A stretch of DNA of 64,000 nucleotides from Thermomonas beijingensis (GCF_020034655.1 NZ_JAIQDJ010000003.1:62001-126000); one strand, 5' to 3'; shown: positions 45,791 to 54,889, counted from the first letter of the stretch. Made by a program: numbers and translations. Notes: generated by a model from the letters alone, not told the origin.

Positions 45791-45838
45791 GGGGCGCAAG
45801 CTTAATGCGCAAACCCGCAACCGCAGCTCAATGCAGAT

Positions 45839-46609
45839 TCATTCCACGGAATCCGGCCGCCGAAACGGCAGCACCTTGCCGCGCTCTTCGGGCATGGCCG
45901 CGTGCTGCCACAACACCGGTACATCGTCGGGGGCGCGGGGTTCGAAGGTGTCGTGGGCGTGATCATTGCGCTGTTGTTCGAGTTCTTCTTCAATCTCCCA
46001 GCTGTATTTCGCCCGCACCGGCAGCGGATCACTGCGACGAAACAGGAACGCAGCCACCACGCCGCCTACTGCGCCGCCCAGATGTGACTGCCACGACACG
46101 CCGGCCTCGTGCGGCAGGATGGTCATCAACATGCCGCCGAAAAACAAAAACGCGATCATGCCGGCCGCGATGGCAGCACGGTCGCGGCGCAACAGGCCCA
46201 ACGTGAACACCAGGAACATCAGCCCATGGGTGACGCCGCTGACCCCCAAGTGATGCGAGCCGGGATCGCCCAGCAGCCATGCGCCTAGTCCGGAACCCAG
46301 CCACAGCAGCGGCAGTGCGCGCAGGGTCGCCTTCGGGTAAGTGGTACCGGCCAATGTGCCCAGCAGCAATATGCCGGTGGTATTGGCCAGGATGTGTTCC
46401 ACCGAGCCATGCAACAAGGGCGCGGTCAGCAGGCCCAACAAGCCTGCCATCGAATGCGGGGTGACGCTCAGGAATTCCCAATTGAACGTCTGTTGGGCGA
46501 TGAAGCACAGCCACAGCAGCAGCGTGAAGGCAAGGCTGCCATTGAGGGCACGCCGAAAGCGACGGCGGTCGCTTTGGCGTTGGGCGTCACGGGGCAGTGG
46601 CGTGGACAT
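45839..46609 (-). CDS. Rhomboid-family intramembrane serine protease
   Basis: A 256-residue protein from ATG 46609. Helices start with SLAFTLLLWLCFIAQQTF. The conserved HILANTTG provides the His/Asn on helix 2; GVSGVTHGLMF contains the catalytic Ser (GxSG) and SHLGGAVGGVVAAFLF the catalytic His. A cytoplasmic tail of about 50 residues rich in Glu and Arg follows. It lies 26 bases after terC, probably in its Mn-regulated transcript. The substrate is unknown. Confidence 0.88.
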   Translation of the reverse strand: MSTPLPRDAQRQSDRRRFRRALNGSLAFTLLLWLCFIAQQTFNWEFLSVTPHSMAGLLGLLTAPLLHGSVEHILANTTGILLLGTLAGTTYPKATLRALPLLWLGSGLGAWLLGDPGSHHLGVSGVTHGLMFLVFTLGLLRRDRAAIAAGMIAFLFFGGMLMTILPHEAGVSWQSHLGGAVGGVVAAFLFRRSDPLPVRAKYSWEIEEELEQQRNDHAHDTFEPRAPDDVPVLWQHAAMPEERGKVLPFRRPDSVE

Positions 46610-46635
46610 CCTGTCAAAATGGGGTGCCGTGGCGG

Positions 46636-47604
46636 TCAGGACAAGGGCGGTTCCGGCTTGGCGTGTGCGGGGCGTAGCAGGCTCAACGCAATCGTGCTGC
46701 CGATGATCAGCGCCACCATCCCCAATGCCAGCGGGATTGGCACCTTGTAGAGATCGGCCAACAGCATCTTCACGCCGATGAAGCACAGCACCAAGGCCAG
46801 CCCGTAAGGCAGCAGATGGAAGCGGTCGGCCATGCCCTGCAGCAGGAAGAACATCGCACGCAAGCCGAGCACGGCAAACACGTTCGAAGTCAGCACGATG
46901 AACGGATCCGCGGTGATCGCGAAGATCGCCGGGATCGAATCCACCGCAAAGATCACGTCGGTGATCGCAATCATCACCAGCACGATGAACAGCGGGGTGA
47001 ACTTGCGGCGGCTGCCTGCGCCAATCCACAACGCGCTGCCGTAATAGCGGCGCAGGAACGGCAAATGCGCGGTGACCCAGCGCAGTACCGGGTTGTGTTC
47101 CAGATTCGGTGGGTCGCCCGCCGCCCGCCACATTTTCACGCCGGTCAGCAGCAGGAATGCACCGAACAGGTACAGCACCCAGTGAAAGCGTGCCAGCAAG
47201 GCTGCGCCGATGAAGATCAGGATCGCGCGCAATAGGATGGCACCGAGGATGCCAAGCACCAGCACACGCTGGCGTTGCGCTTCGGGCACGGCGAAATAGC
47301 CGAACAACATCAGGAACACAAAGATGTTGTCGATCGCCAGCGCTTTTTCCACCAGATAGCCGGTCAGGAACTCCATGCCGATGCGATTGCCGGCCGCCAC
47401 GCCCAACTGCTGCCCGGTGTACCACCACAGCCAGCCGTTGAAGGCCAGTGCCAGTGCCACCCAGCCAAGGCTCCACCAGGTGGCTTCCTTGAACGTCACT
47501 TTGTGCGGGCCGCCGTGGCGCATCAGCACCAGGTCGATCACCAGCGCGGCCACGACCACGCCGGCAAATACCAGCCACAGCAAGGGGGTTCCAATCGTTT
47601 GCAT
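46636..47604 (-). CDS. TerC/Alx-family integral membrane protein (Mn2+ export)
   Basis: A 322-residue, nine-helix protein from ATG 47604 with GGAG six bases upstream. Characteristic segments are EFLTGYLVEKALAIDNIFVF, with the Glu and Asp needed for metal transport, and ITDVIFAVDSIPAIFAITADPFIVLTSN (given in pieces). The length matches E. coli Alx. Family members export Mn2+. It is preceded by a yybP-ykoY manganese riboswitch, which fits. Confidence 0.93.
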   Translation of the reverse strand: MQTIGTPLLWLVFAGVVVAALVIDLVLMRHGGPHKVTFKEATWWSLGWVALALAFNGWLWWYTGQQLGVAAGNRIGMEFLTGYLVEKALAIDNIFVFLMLFGYFAVPEAQRQRVLVLGILGAILLRAILIFIGAALLARFHWVLYLFGAFLLLTGVKMWRAAGDPPNLEHNPVLRWVTAHLPFLRRYYGSALWIGAGSRRKFTPLFIVLVMIAITDVIFAVDSIPAIFAITADPFIVLTSNVFAVLGLRAMFFLLQGMADRFHLLPYGLALVLCFIGVKMLLADLYKVPIPLALGMVALIIGSTIALSLLRPAHAKPEPPLS

Positions 47605-47659
47605 GCCAACTCCGCCATGTGAGTGACGGACGTGTCCATGCAGGATGCAAGGAAGAGGC

Positions 47660-47785
47660 ACGCTTCGCCATTCGGCGAAGGTCTCACTCACAGACCAGTG
47701 GCCTGCCACGGTGCCGGGATGTGTGCTGAGCAACAGCAGACCCGTATTGACGACATCCGTACGCGGAGTTACTCCCCTTCTTGGG
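47660..47785 (-). ncRNA. Manganese (yybP-ykoY) riboswitch upstream of terC
   Basis: On the minus strand the start AAGGGGAGTAACTCC, the middle GTCGTCAATACGGGTCTG, and the end GTGAGTGAGACCTTCGCC match the yybP-ykoY aptamer, including the paired Mn2+-binding loops. The stem CTTCGCC/GGCGAAG closes the last helix. The segment GTGAGTGA (47691-47684) is fully complementary to TCACTCAC (47626-47619), which lies just before the terC ribosome site. Exclusive pairing of these could switch translation (inference). Confidence 0.88.
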
Positions 47786-47814
47786 CGACAATACACAATT
47801 CCTGCGTCCGAAAC

Positions 47815-48996
47815 ATGAATATCGCCATGACCGAGCCCCTGCCCCAAGTCCGCCTGAAGAACGCCTGGCATTCCACCCATCCGTGGATTTTCCAGCGCTT
47901 GGTCGAAAAGCCCGCGCAGCGGCCCAAGCCCGGCAGCATTGTCGAGGTGGTGGGCGTGGACGGCGTGTTCATGGGGCGCGGTTTCTACAACGGGCATTCG
48001 CGGATTGCGCTGCGCATGCTGGAAAACGACCCGGATGTGGCGGTGGATGCCGGCTGGTTCTTGCGCAAGATTGCGGAAGCGGTGCGGTTGCGTCGCGAGT
48101 TTCTGCAGCTGGATGCGGTGAGCAATGCATGGCGGGTCTTCCATAGCGAAGGTGATGGCATCAGCGGGCTGGTGATCGACCGCTACGATGATTTGCTGGT
48201 GGTCGGGTTTTTCAGCGCTGGCGCATGGCGGCATCGCGAATGGATTTTCAACGCACTGCGCGAACTCTTTCCCGGTTGCCGTTTCCACAGTTTTGCCGAT
48301 GAGCATGTGCAGAAGCAGGAAAGCTTCGACTACAAGGACACCTTGGGCACGCAGCCGGCCATCATCCGCGAATACGGCATCCAATTTCGCGCGGATCCGG
48401 CCGGTGCGCACAAGACCGGTTTCTTTGCCGACCAACGCGAAAATCGCGAATGGCTGAGTCATCAATGCACCGGCAAGCGCGTTCTGGACTTGTGCTGCAA
48501 CACCGGCGGTTTTGCGGTGTATGCCGCGGTGCGCGGCGCAGCGGACGTGGTGGGGATTGATATCGACCCGGCGGTGATCGACATTGCCAAGGACAACGCG
48601 CATCTCAATCACGTCAAACCGCGTTTCGTGCAGGCCGATATCTTTCCGTGGTTGCGCGAAGCGGCCGCCAAGGGCGATCTGTATGACGTCGTCATCCTGG
48701 ACCCGGCGAAGATGACCCGCGACCGCGAACAGGTCATCACCGCGCTGAAGAAGTACCTCGACATGAACAAGTTGGCGCTGGCCACGGTCAAACCGGGCGG
48801 CCTGTTTGCCACGTTCAGCTGCACCGGTTTGGTCAGCGAAGAGCAATTCCTCGACATGCTGCGGCGTGCCGCGTTTTACGCTGGCCGCACCGTGCAGGTG
48901 CTGAAGGTGGCCGGTGCCGGTGCCGATCATCCGTGGCTGGCGCAGGTGCCGGAGTCGCGCTATTTGAAGGCGGTGTTCTGCCGCGTGCTGGACTAA
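47815..48996 (+). CDS. Class I SAM-dependent rRNA methyltransferase, RlmI-like
   Basis: A 393-residue protein with a PUA-type N-terminal part (NAWHSTHPWIFQRLVEKP) and a Rossmann methyltransferase. SAM motif: VLDLCCNTGGFAVYAAVRGA; acidic residue in VVGIDIDPAVIDIA; VVILDPAKMTRDREQ in place of the DPPxF of E. coli RlmI; FSCTGLVSEEQF is the Cys-containing end motif (SCTG). E. coli RlmI methylates C1962 of 23S rRNA. The DPAK variant leaves the exact target open. The ATG at 47815 has no strong ribosome site; a second ATG at 47827 is possible. The response regulator follows 15 bases later. Confidence 0.88.
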   Translation: MNIAMTEPLPQVRLKNAWHSTHPWIFQRLVEKPAQRPKPGSIVEVVGVDGVFMGRGFYNGHSRIALRMLENDPDVAVDAGWFLRKIAEAVRLRREFLQLDAVSNAWRVFHSEGDGISGLVIDRYDDLLVVGFFSAGAWRHREWIFNALRELFPGCRFHSFADEHVQKQESFDYKDTLGTQPAIIREYGIQFRADPAGAHKTGFFADQRENREWLSHQCTGKRVLDLCCNTGGFAVYAAVRGAADVVGIDIDPAVIDIAKDNAHLNHVKPRFVQADIFPWLREAAAKGDLYDVVILDPAKMTRDREQVITALKKYLDMNKLALATVKPGGLFATFSCTGLVSEEQFLDMLRRAAFYAGRTVQVLKVAGAGADHPWLAQVPESRYLKAVFCRVLD

Positions 48997-49011
48997 CGGC
49001 GGCCTGCGCCG

Positions 49012-49677
49012 ATGCGGCTGCTGATCGTCGAAGATTCGCAAACCTTGGCGGAGAGTCTGCGGGCCACCTTGGAGTCAGAAGGGCACGCCTGTGACCATGC
49101 CGCCGATGGTGCAGCGGCGCTGCGTTTTATCGCCAGCAATGCCTATGACTTGCTGGTTTTGGATTGGATGTTGCCTGGTGTGGATGGGCTGGGGGTGTTG
49201 CGTGCGCTGCGTGCCGCGCAGGCACCCACGCAAGTGTTGATGCTATCGGCACGCGATACCGTGGCCGACCGCGTGGCCGCGCTGGATGCTGGGGCAGATG
49301 ATTATTTGAGCAAGCCCTTTGCCTTGGACGAATTGCTGGCAAGGGTGCGCGCACTGGCGCGACGCCCACGTGACGGCGGCACGTCGCTATTGCACTGGCA
49401 AGCCTTGCAAGTGGATACGCACGCCCGCCGTGCACGCTGGCAGGGCCAGGACATGCAGCTTTCACCCAAGGAATATGCGTTGCTGGAATTGTTGCTGCGG
49501 CAGCGCGGCAAATTATTCACCCGTGCTGCGATCTTCGATCGGTTATATGACAGTACCAGCGAAGCGTCCGACAAAGTGGTCGAAGTCATCATCAGTACCC
49601 TGCGCGGCAAGCTGCATAAAGCCGGGGCACCCGACCCCATCGCCACACGTCGTGGATTTGGCTATGTCATCGAATAA
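49012..49677 (+). CDS. OmpR-family response regulator
   Basis: A 221-residue regulator. The receiver has the acid pocket VEDSQ, the phosphoacceptor Asp in LLVLDWMLPGVDG, the Thr/Ser in MLSARD and Lys in LSKPFALDE. The DNA-binding winged helix contains LSPKEYALLELLLRQRGKLF and RRGFGYVIE. Overlaps the kinase gene by 14 bases; together they are a complete two-component system. The targets are unknown. Confidence 0.94.
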   Translation: MRLLIVEDSQTLAESLRATLESEGHACDHAADGAAALRFIASNAYDLLVLDWMLPGVDGLGVLRALRAAQAPTQVLMLSARDTVADRVAALDAGADDYLSKPFALDELLARVRALARRPRDGGTSLLHWQALQVDTHARRARWQGQDMQLSPKEYALLELLLRQRGKLFTRAAIFDRLYDSTSEASDKVVEVIISTLRGKLHKAGAPDPIATRRGFGYVIE

Positions 49678-51001
49678 ACCGCACCGGTGGTCGCTGCGCA
49701 CGCGCCTGCTGTGGCAATTGGTGCTGGCCATTGGCGTGTTGCTGGGCGGGTTGTTCTTGACGTTGGATGCTTTGGTCGATCGCGCCATGTTCCAACAGTT
49801 GGATCAAGTGTTGTCGTCGCGGGCGGCATCGCTGGCACGGCAACTTCAGAATTCCGACGAACCGCTACCGGCGGTATTGCCGGCGTGGGATATCGCAGGG
49901 CACACCGAGTTTTTCGCTGTTTACGATGTGCGTGGGCGGTTGCGGGCGGCATCGATCAACAGTGGTCGCACCCCATTGGCCTTGCCGGCAACCACGGCGC
50001 GTTCGGGGAATGTGTTGTTACCGGATGGGCATCGCGGCCGTTATCACGTGGTGTTGCTGCAACGTGGTGCCTTCGCCAAAGGCAGGCTGTTGGTCGCCAC
50101 CGAGCGCGAAAGCTGGGATAGCACCGAGCGCCGCATGCACGGGGTGCTGTTGCTTGGCATCTTGGCGGCGGTGATCGCTGCGGTATTGCTGTGCTTGCTG
50201 GTGGTGCGGCAAGCCTTTCGCACGATTACCCGCGAAGCGCAGCGTTTGCCGCACGATGGGCCGCCTGTGCAGGGCGCACTCAACGAAACCCCGCAAGAGT
50301 TGCAGCCGTTTGTTGAGGCCGCACACGCAGCGTTGCGCAATTCTTGGGCCATGGCCGAACGCGAACGCCGCGTGTCGCGCAGTGTGGCGCATGAGCTGCG
50401 CACACCCGTGGCGGAAATCGCCGCCGTCACCGAGCTGGCGCAGAACCAACAAGATGCGGATGTGCTCAAGCGCGCACTGACCACCGTGCACGCCACCAAT
50501 GTCCGCATGCAGCGCGGGATTGAAGCGCTATTGGCGTTGGCGCGGTTTGAGTCTGGGCAAGAGCCGCCACAAACCGATCCCTTGGATGCCGCCGCGTTGC
50601 TGCGCCAGTTGGCAGCATCACTGGCGCAGCCACGCTTGCATCTGCAATTGCCAGCAGAGGCGTGGGTGGTGTGCGATGCCGGCATGCTGGAGCGCATCGC
50701 GACCAATCTGCTGCACAACGCGTTGGAATACGGTGATGCCGATGCACCGGTGCAATTGGGCTTGCAGTTGGATGGCGGCTGGTGGCTGCACGTGCGCAAC
50801 CGCGCAAGTCATTTGCGTGAAGAAGACGTCCGCCACTTTGGCGAGCGCCACTGGCGCGGGCAGTGCGATGGCGACCCCCAACATGCCGGGCTGGGATTGG
50901 CCTTGGTCCTGGCGATGGCGCATGCATTGGGCCTACAGCTGCATTTCGACTTGCACGCAGGTGAATTGCAAGCGCGGTTGGGGCCAATCCCGGCGCTGTA
51001 A
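49664..51001 (+). CDS. Sensor histidine kinase
   Basis: A 445-residue membrane kinase. Two helices (LLWQLVLAIGVLLGGLFLTL and GVLLLGILAAVIAAVLLCLLVV) flank a periplasmic domain of about 120 residues. The H-box is SRSVAHELRTPVAEIAA, the N-box is NLLHNALEYGDAD and G2 is HAGLGLALVLAMA. The usual DxGxG (G1) is replaced by HVRNRASHLREED, as is seen in a subset of QseC-like kinases. ATP binding may therefore be altered. The start ATG at 49664 lies inside the regulator gene. Confidence 0.9.
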   Translation: MSSNKPHRWSLRTRLLWQLVLAIGVLLGGLFLTLDALVDRAMFQQLDQVLSSRAASLARQLQNSDEPLPAVLPAWDIAGHTEFFAVYDVRGRLRAASINSGRTPLALPATTARSGNVLLPDGHRGRYHVVLLQRGAFAKGRLLVATERESWDSTERRMHGVLLLGILAAVIAAVLLCLLVVRQAFRTITREAQRLPHDGPPVQGALNETPQELQPFVEAAHAALRNSWAMAERERRVSRSVAHELRTPVAEIAAVTELAQNQQDADVLKRALTTVHATNVRMQRGIEALLALARFESGQEPPQTDPLDAAALLRQLAASLAQPRLHLQLPAEAWVVCDAGMLERIATNLLHNALEYGDADAPVQLGLQLDGGWWLHVRNRASHLREEDVRHFGERHWRGQCDGDPQHAGLGLALVLAMAHALGLQLHFDLHAGELQARLGPIPAL

Positions 51002-51031
51002 ATTGACTCCGAAGTATCCGTACATGCTGTG

Positions 51032-51060
51032 TTGACCAATCTTGAAAACCACAATATCTT
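51032..51060 (+). promoter_or_regulatory. Predicted sigma-70 promoter of nrdAB
   Basis: TTGACC (51032-51037) and TATCTT (51055-51060) with exactly 17 bases between. The transcript would begin near 51067, at the start of the riboswitch. Confidence 0.68.
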
Positions 51061-51065
51061 GTGTT

Positions 51066-51250
51066 GGTTGGTACCGGCTTCGATGCGATCGTCAGGCCGG
51101 TTTAAAAGGGAATCCGGTGCAAGTCCGGAACTGCCCCGCAGCGGTAAGTGGAAACGAACGGCGTCAATGGCACTGGGGGTAACCCCGGGAAGCGGCGCCC
51201 AGTAGGCGGGGACTCCCCACGTCCACAAGTCCGAAGACCTGCCAGCACAC
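51066..51250 (+). ncRNA. Cobalamin riboswitch upstream of nrdA
   Basis: The conserved core GGGAATCCGGTGCAAGTCC (51109-51127), then CTGCCCCGCAGCGGTAAG, and the closing AAGTCCGAAGACCTGCC (about 51227-51243) are all present at the correct order and spacing. The B12 box GCCACTG is here a variant. This is a class-I cobalamin aptamer; when bound it would lower expression of the B12-independent reductase nrdAB downstream. Confidence 0.94.
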
Positions 51251-51465
51251 CGGGCTTGCCCGGTCGCAGCTGTTGCGACAGCCGTGACTCAGCATGTCGG
51301 TGCGGGTGGCCGCTTCCGCGGGGAAGCGCGTCGCGATGCGGGCAACTATGCCCGTGGCGTGCGCGTTTGCCGTGTCAGCGACAACCCCTTGGCCCTGCGC
51401 GCGGGAGCAGGCACTTGGTCAAGAATCGCCGCGTACGACGCTGCGGTTCCCGGTGGGGACACCTC
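51251..51465 (+). other. Leader between cobalamin aptamer and nrdA
   Basis: 215 bases with several stems that could form the expression platform: CCGGGC-tt-GCCCGG (51250-51263), GTCGCA-gctg-TTGCGAC (51264-51281) and a GCGGGGAAGC-type stem further down. No T-run typical of an intrinsic terminator lies close to the aptamer, so control may be at translation, or by Rho. The nrdA ribosome site GGGGA is seven bases before the ATG. Confidence 0.5.
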
Positions 51466-53751
51466 ATGCTGCAAACCATCATCAAACGCGACGGCCATGT
51501 TGAGCCGTTCACCCCGTCCAAACTCAACCAGTGGGGCCAGTGGGCTGCGGCCACCTTGGGCGATGCCGTGGATTGGCCGTCGGCGGTGCTAGACACCGTG
51601 TCGGCGATGTCCGACACCGCCCATTCCCGCGAGCTGCAACAACAGCTGATTCGCACCTGCCTGAACTTTGATACCTGGTCGTACAACCGCATGGCCGGCC
51701 GCCTGTACGCCACCTTGATCCGCAAAGATCTGTATCGCAATGACCGCCCCACGGTGCTCGCCTTGCATCGCAAATTGCAGGCGCTGGGATTGATGGAAGT
51801 GCTGGCCTATTCCGATGTCGAATACGCGCAGGTCGAAGCACTGATCAACCACGAGCGCGATTTCGATTACGCGCACTACCAGCTGCACACCCACCTGACC
51901 AAATATGCGATTGCCGATCGCGTCGGTGGCGTGTATTTCGAATCGCCGCAATTTATCTACATGCGCATGGCAATGGCGCTGGCGGTGGATCAGCCGGCCG
52001 AACGCCGCATGCACGATGTGGCCTGTTTCTACGAGCATCTTTCCAACAATCGCATCAACGCACCCACACCCAACCATGTGAATCTAGGCACACCGCTGCG
52101 CGGCTACGCCAGTTGTTGCCTGTACACGGTGGATGACAATGCGCGCTCGATCGCGGTGGGCAACCACATCGCCAACACCATGACCTACATGAGTGCCGGC
52201 ATCGGCGCGCATATGCAAACGCGCTCGGTGAATGACCCGGTGCGTGGCGGGGTGATTCGGCATCAAGGCAAGCTGCCCTACTACCGGGCGCTGGTGGCCG
52301 AGGTCAAATCCAATTTGCAAAACGGCCGTGGCGGTGCTTGCACCACCTACTTCTCGATTTTTGACCCGGAAGTGGACGTGCTGTTGCGGCTGAAAAACCC
52401 GATGTCCACCGAAGATAAAAAAATCCGCGGAATGGATTATTCGTGGGGCGGCAATCGCTTTTTTGCACGCAAGGTGGCGCGCAACGAGGATGTGTTCTTG
52501 TTCAACTGCCACACCGCACCAGACTTGCAGGCCGCGTTGTACAGCGCCGACGAGGATCAATTCGAACAGGTGTATGCCAAGTACGAACAGGATGAAACGT
52601 TCACCAAGACCTGGGTCAATGCACGCGAGCTGTTGATCACCGCCAGCAATGAGTGGAACGAAACCGGCCGCATCTACGAGCACAACATCGCCGAGATGAA
52701 CCGCCACACGCCGTTCAAGGACACCATTTTTTCTTCGAATCTGTGCGCGGAAATCGCACTACCGACAAAACCGTACCAGCACATCACCGAGTTGTACGCA
52801 GATGATGCCGACACCGGTGAGGTGGCCACGTGCAACCTAGCCGGCATCTGCGTGGACAACATCACCTCGGAAGCGCAATACGCCGAAGTGGCTTATTACG
52901 CCTTGCTGATGATCGACAAATGCATCCATCTGGCGCATTACGAGCTGCCGCAGGTGGGCATGACCTCGCGCAATCGTTTGAATGCGGGCGTTGGCATTTT
53001 GGGGCTGGCGCATTTGATGGCCAAACACGGCCAGCGCTATACCGAGCCCGCAGGCAAACAGTTCATCCACAACGTTGCCGAGCGCCATTACTACCACCTG
53101 CTGCGCGCCAGTTTGCAGCTGGGCAAAGAGTTGGGCAATGCACCGTGGATGCACAAGACGCGCTGGCCCGAAGGCTGGTTGCCGCTGGACACCAGCAACC
53201 GCAATGTCGAAAAAATCGCCACCTTCACCCTGCAGTACGACTGGGAAGCGTTGCGTAGCGAAATTATCGCCAATGGCGGTATTCGCAATTCGGTGTTGGC
53301 GGCGCATATGCCCACCGAGACCTCGGCCAATGCCTCGGGCACCACCAATGGCCTGTACCCAATCCGCGAACTCACCTTGATCAAAACCGACAACCACCGC
53401 GTCAACTATTGGGCCGCCCCGGATGGCGACCGTCTGGGTGAGGCGTATCAATCGGCGTGGGACATTCCGGCCAAAGACATGACCGAGTTGTACGCCATCG
53501 TGCAGAAGTGGACCGATCAAGGCATCTCTGCCGACTTCTACCGCAAGGTACTGGGCGATGCCTCGATTGAATCCACCGAGCTGATCAGCGATTACCTGTA
53601 TCGGGTCAAGTTGGGGCTGAAATCCAAGTACTACATGAACCAGAAAACCTCAGCGGGCATGCGCCAATTGGAATTGAACATTCCCAAAGCACGCCCCGAG
53701 GAACTGGCCGCCGCCGAACATGGCAGCGATTGCGAAGCCTGCACCCTGTAA
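51466..53751 (+). CDS. nrdA: Ribonucleoside-diphosphate reductase, alpha subunit (class Ia)
   Basis: A 761-residue catalytic subunit. The N-terminal ATP-cone starts LQTIIKRDGHVEPFTPSKLN. Active-site cysteines are in YASCCLYTVDD (about 215), SNLCAEIALPTKP (about 424) and ATCNLAGICVDN (about 454). The C-terminal redox pair is DCEACTL. The start at 51466 is fixed by the ribosome site and the family N-terminus; a longer frame from 51148 passes through the riboswitch. It reduces ribonucleoside diphosphates using the tyrosyl radical from NrdB. Confidence 0.97.
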   Translation: MLQTIIKRDGHVEPFTPSKLNQWGQWAAATLGDAVDWPSAVLDTVSAMSDTAHSRELQQQLIRTCLNFDTWSYNRMAGRLYATLIRKDLYRNDRPTVLALHRKLQALGLMEVLAYSDVEYAQVEALINHERDFDYAHYQLHTHLTKYAIADRVGGVYFESPQFIYMRMAMALAVDQPAERRMHDVACFYEHLSNNRINAPTPNHVNLGTPLRGYASCCLYTVDDNARSIAVGNHIANTMTYMSAGIGAHMQTRSVNDPVRGGVIRHQGKLPYYRALVAEVKSNLQNGRGGACTTYFSIFDPEVDVLLRLKNPMSTEDKKIRGMDYSWGGNRFFARKVARNEDVFLFNCHTAPDLQAALYSADEDQFEQVYAKYEQDETFTKTWVNARELLITASNEWNETGRIYEHNIAEMNRHTPFKDTIFSSNLCAEIALPTKPYQHITELYADDADTGEVATCNLAGICVDNITSEAQYAEVAYYALLMIDKCIHLAHYELPQVGMTSRNRLNAGVGILGLAHLMAKHGQRYTEPAGKQFIHNVAERHYYHLLRASLQLGKELGNAPWMHKTRWPEGWLPLDTSNRNVEKIATFTLQYDWEALRSEIIANGGIRNSVLAAHMPTETSANASGTTNGLYPIRELTLIKTDNHRVNYWAAPDGDRLGEAYQSAWDIPAKDMTELYAIVQKWTDQGISADFYRKVLGDASIESTELISDYLYRVKLGLKSKYYMNQKTSAGMRQLELNIPKARPEELAAAEHGSDCEACTL

Positions 53752-53760
53752 GGACATCCG

Positions 53761-54858
53761 ATGACCGACACCGTCTTCAACTACGCCAAAACCGACTATC
53801 AAAAACCGCTGCTGCTGCTGGGTCAGCGGCAGGGGCTGTTCGATACTGTCAACCGCCACTATCCCGCCATTTGGAAGTTGTACAAGGCACAAAAATCGCT
53901 GGATTGGGATGAAAACGAATTCGACTATTCCTCGTGCAATGCCGATTTCAAATCGTGCTCGCGCGGCACCTACGACATGATGATCAAGACGCTGGCCTGG
54001 CAGTGGGAAGCCGACAGCGTGGCCTCGCGTGCGATTGCGCCAGTGCTGGCGCCGTTCATCACGTCATCCGAGTTGTGGGCAGCATGGCAACGGGTGTCCG
54101 ACAACGAAGTGGTGCATGCGGCCACGTACTCGGAAATTGTGCGCAATTCGTTTGATGACCCATCCGTCATTCTCGATGAGATCCTGCGCGTGCAAGCGGC
54201 GCACGACAGGCTGAGCTGCGTGGCGCGGGCGTTTGCCGATGGCTACGAGACCTCACACAAATACGCCATTGGCCAATTGCCCAACGACCAGACCACATAC
54301 AACGCGGTGTTCATCACGATTGTCGGGCTGTTCTGCATGGAGCGGATTCAGTTTTTGGCCTCGTTCGCGGTGACTTTCGCCATTTGTGATACCGGGCTGT
54401 TTCAGCCGATTGGCAAAGCCATCCAAAAAATTGCGCAAGACGAGTTGGAAATCCACGCCGAGCTAGACCGTGCGGTGCTCCTGAATGAACTGTCCACCGA
54501 ACGCGGGCAGACCGCGTTTGCGCAATGCCATGACGCAATCCAAGCCTTGATCGAGGAAGTGATCGACAGCGAACTGCGCTGGATCGATTACCTGTTTTCC
54601 GATGGCCGCGAACTGGTGGGCATGAATGCCGACCGCCTGTCGGCATGGACGCTGTATTGCGCCAAAGATGTGTATCAAACCCTGGGCCTTGCCAGCCGCA
54701 AGCATGCGCTGCCCGCCAGCAATCCGCTGAAGTTCATGGAGAAGTGGCTGAACATCAGCAAGACCCAAGCCTCGCCGCAAGAACAAGACATCGCCGCATA
54801 CAAGGTTGGGGTGATGCGTCGCACCGACCAAGACGTAGTGTTTGACGACGACTTCTAA
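53761..54858 (+). CDS. nrdB: Ribonucleoside-diphosphate reductase, beta subunit
   Basis: A 365-residue diiron/tyrosyl-radical subunit. Ligands are Glu in LAWQWEADS (E. coli has Asp there), Glu and His in SDNEVVHAATYSEIVRN, Glu in FCMERIQF, and Glu/His in QDELEIHAELD. The radical Tyr is in ATYSE (about residue 123). The C-terminus ends VVFDDDF; the last residues bind NrdA. Nine bases separate it from nrdA. Confidence 0.96.
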   Translation: MTDTVFNYAKTDYQKPLLLLGQRQGLFDTVNRHYPAIWKLYKAQKSLDWDENEFDYSSCNADFKSCSRGTYDMMIKTLAWQWEADSVASRAIAPVLAPFITSSELWAAWQRVSDNEVVHAATYSEIVRNSFDDPSVILDEILRVQAAHDRLSCVARAFADGYETSHKYAIGQLPNDQTTYNAVFITIVGLFCMERIQFLASFAVTFAICDTGLFQPIGKAIQKIAQDELEIHAELDRAVLLNELSTERGQTAFAQCHDAIQALIEEVIDSELRWIDYLFSDGRELVGMNADRLSAWTLYCAKDVYQTLGLASRKHALPASNPLKFMEKWLNISKTQASPQEQDIAAYKVGVMRRTDQDVVFDDDF

Positions 54859-54889
54859 ACCGCACCTATTTCAAGCACAAGGAACCGCG

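Noticed and set aside
45839-47671. 610-codon frame on the minus strand joining the rhomboid gene to part of terC
   Set aside because: Only the part from ATG 46609 is rhomboid; upstream the frame runs through the terC coding sequence in the wrong frame.
46636-49041. 801-codon frame on the minus strand extending terC upstream
   Set aside because: It runs through the Mn riboswitch and antisense to the RlmI-like gene; terC begins at ATG 47604 with its own ribosome site.
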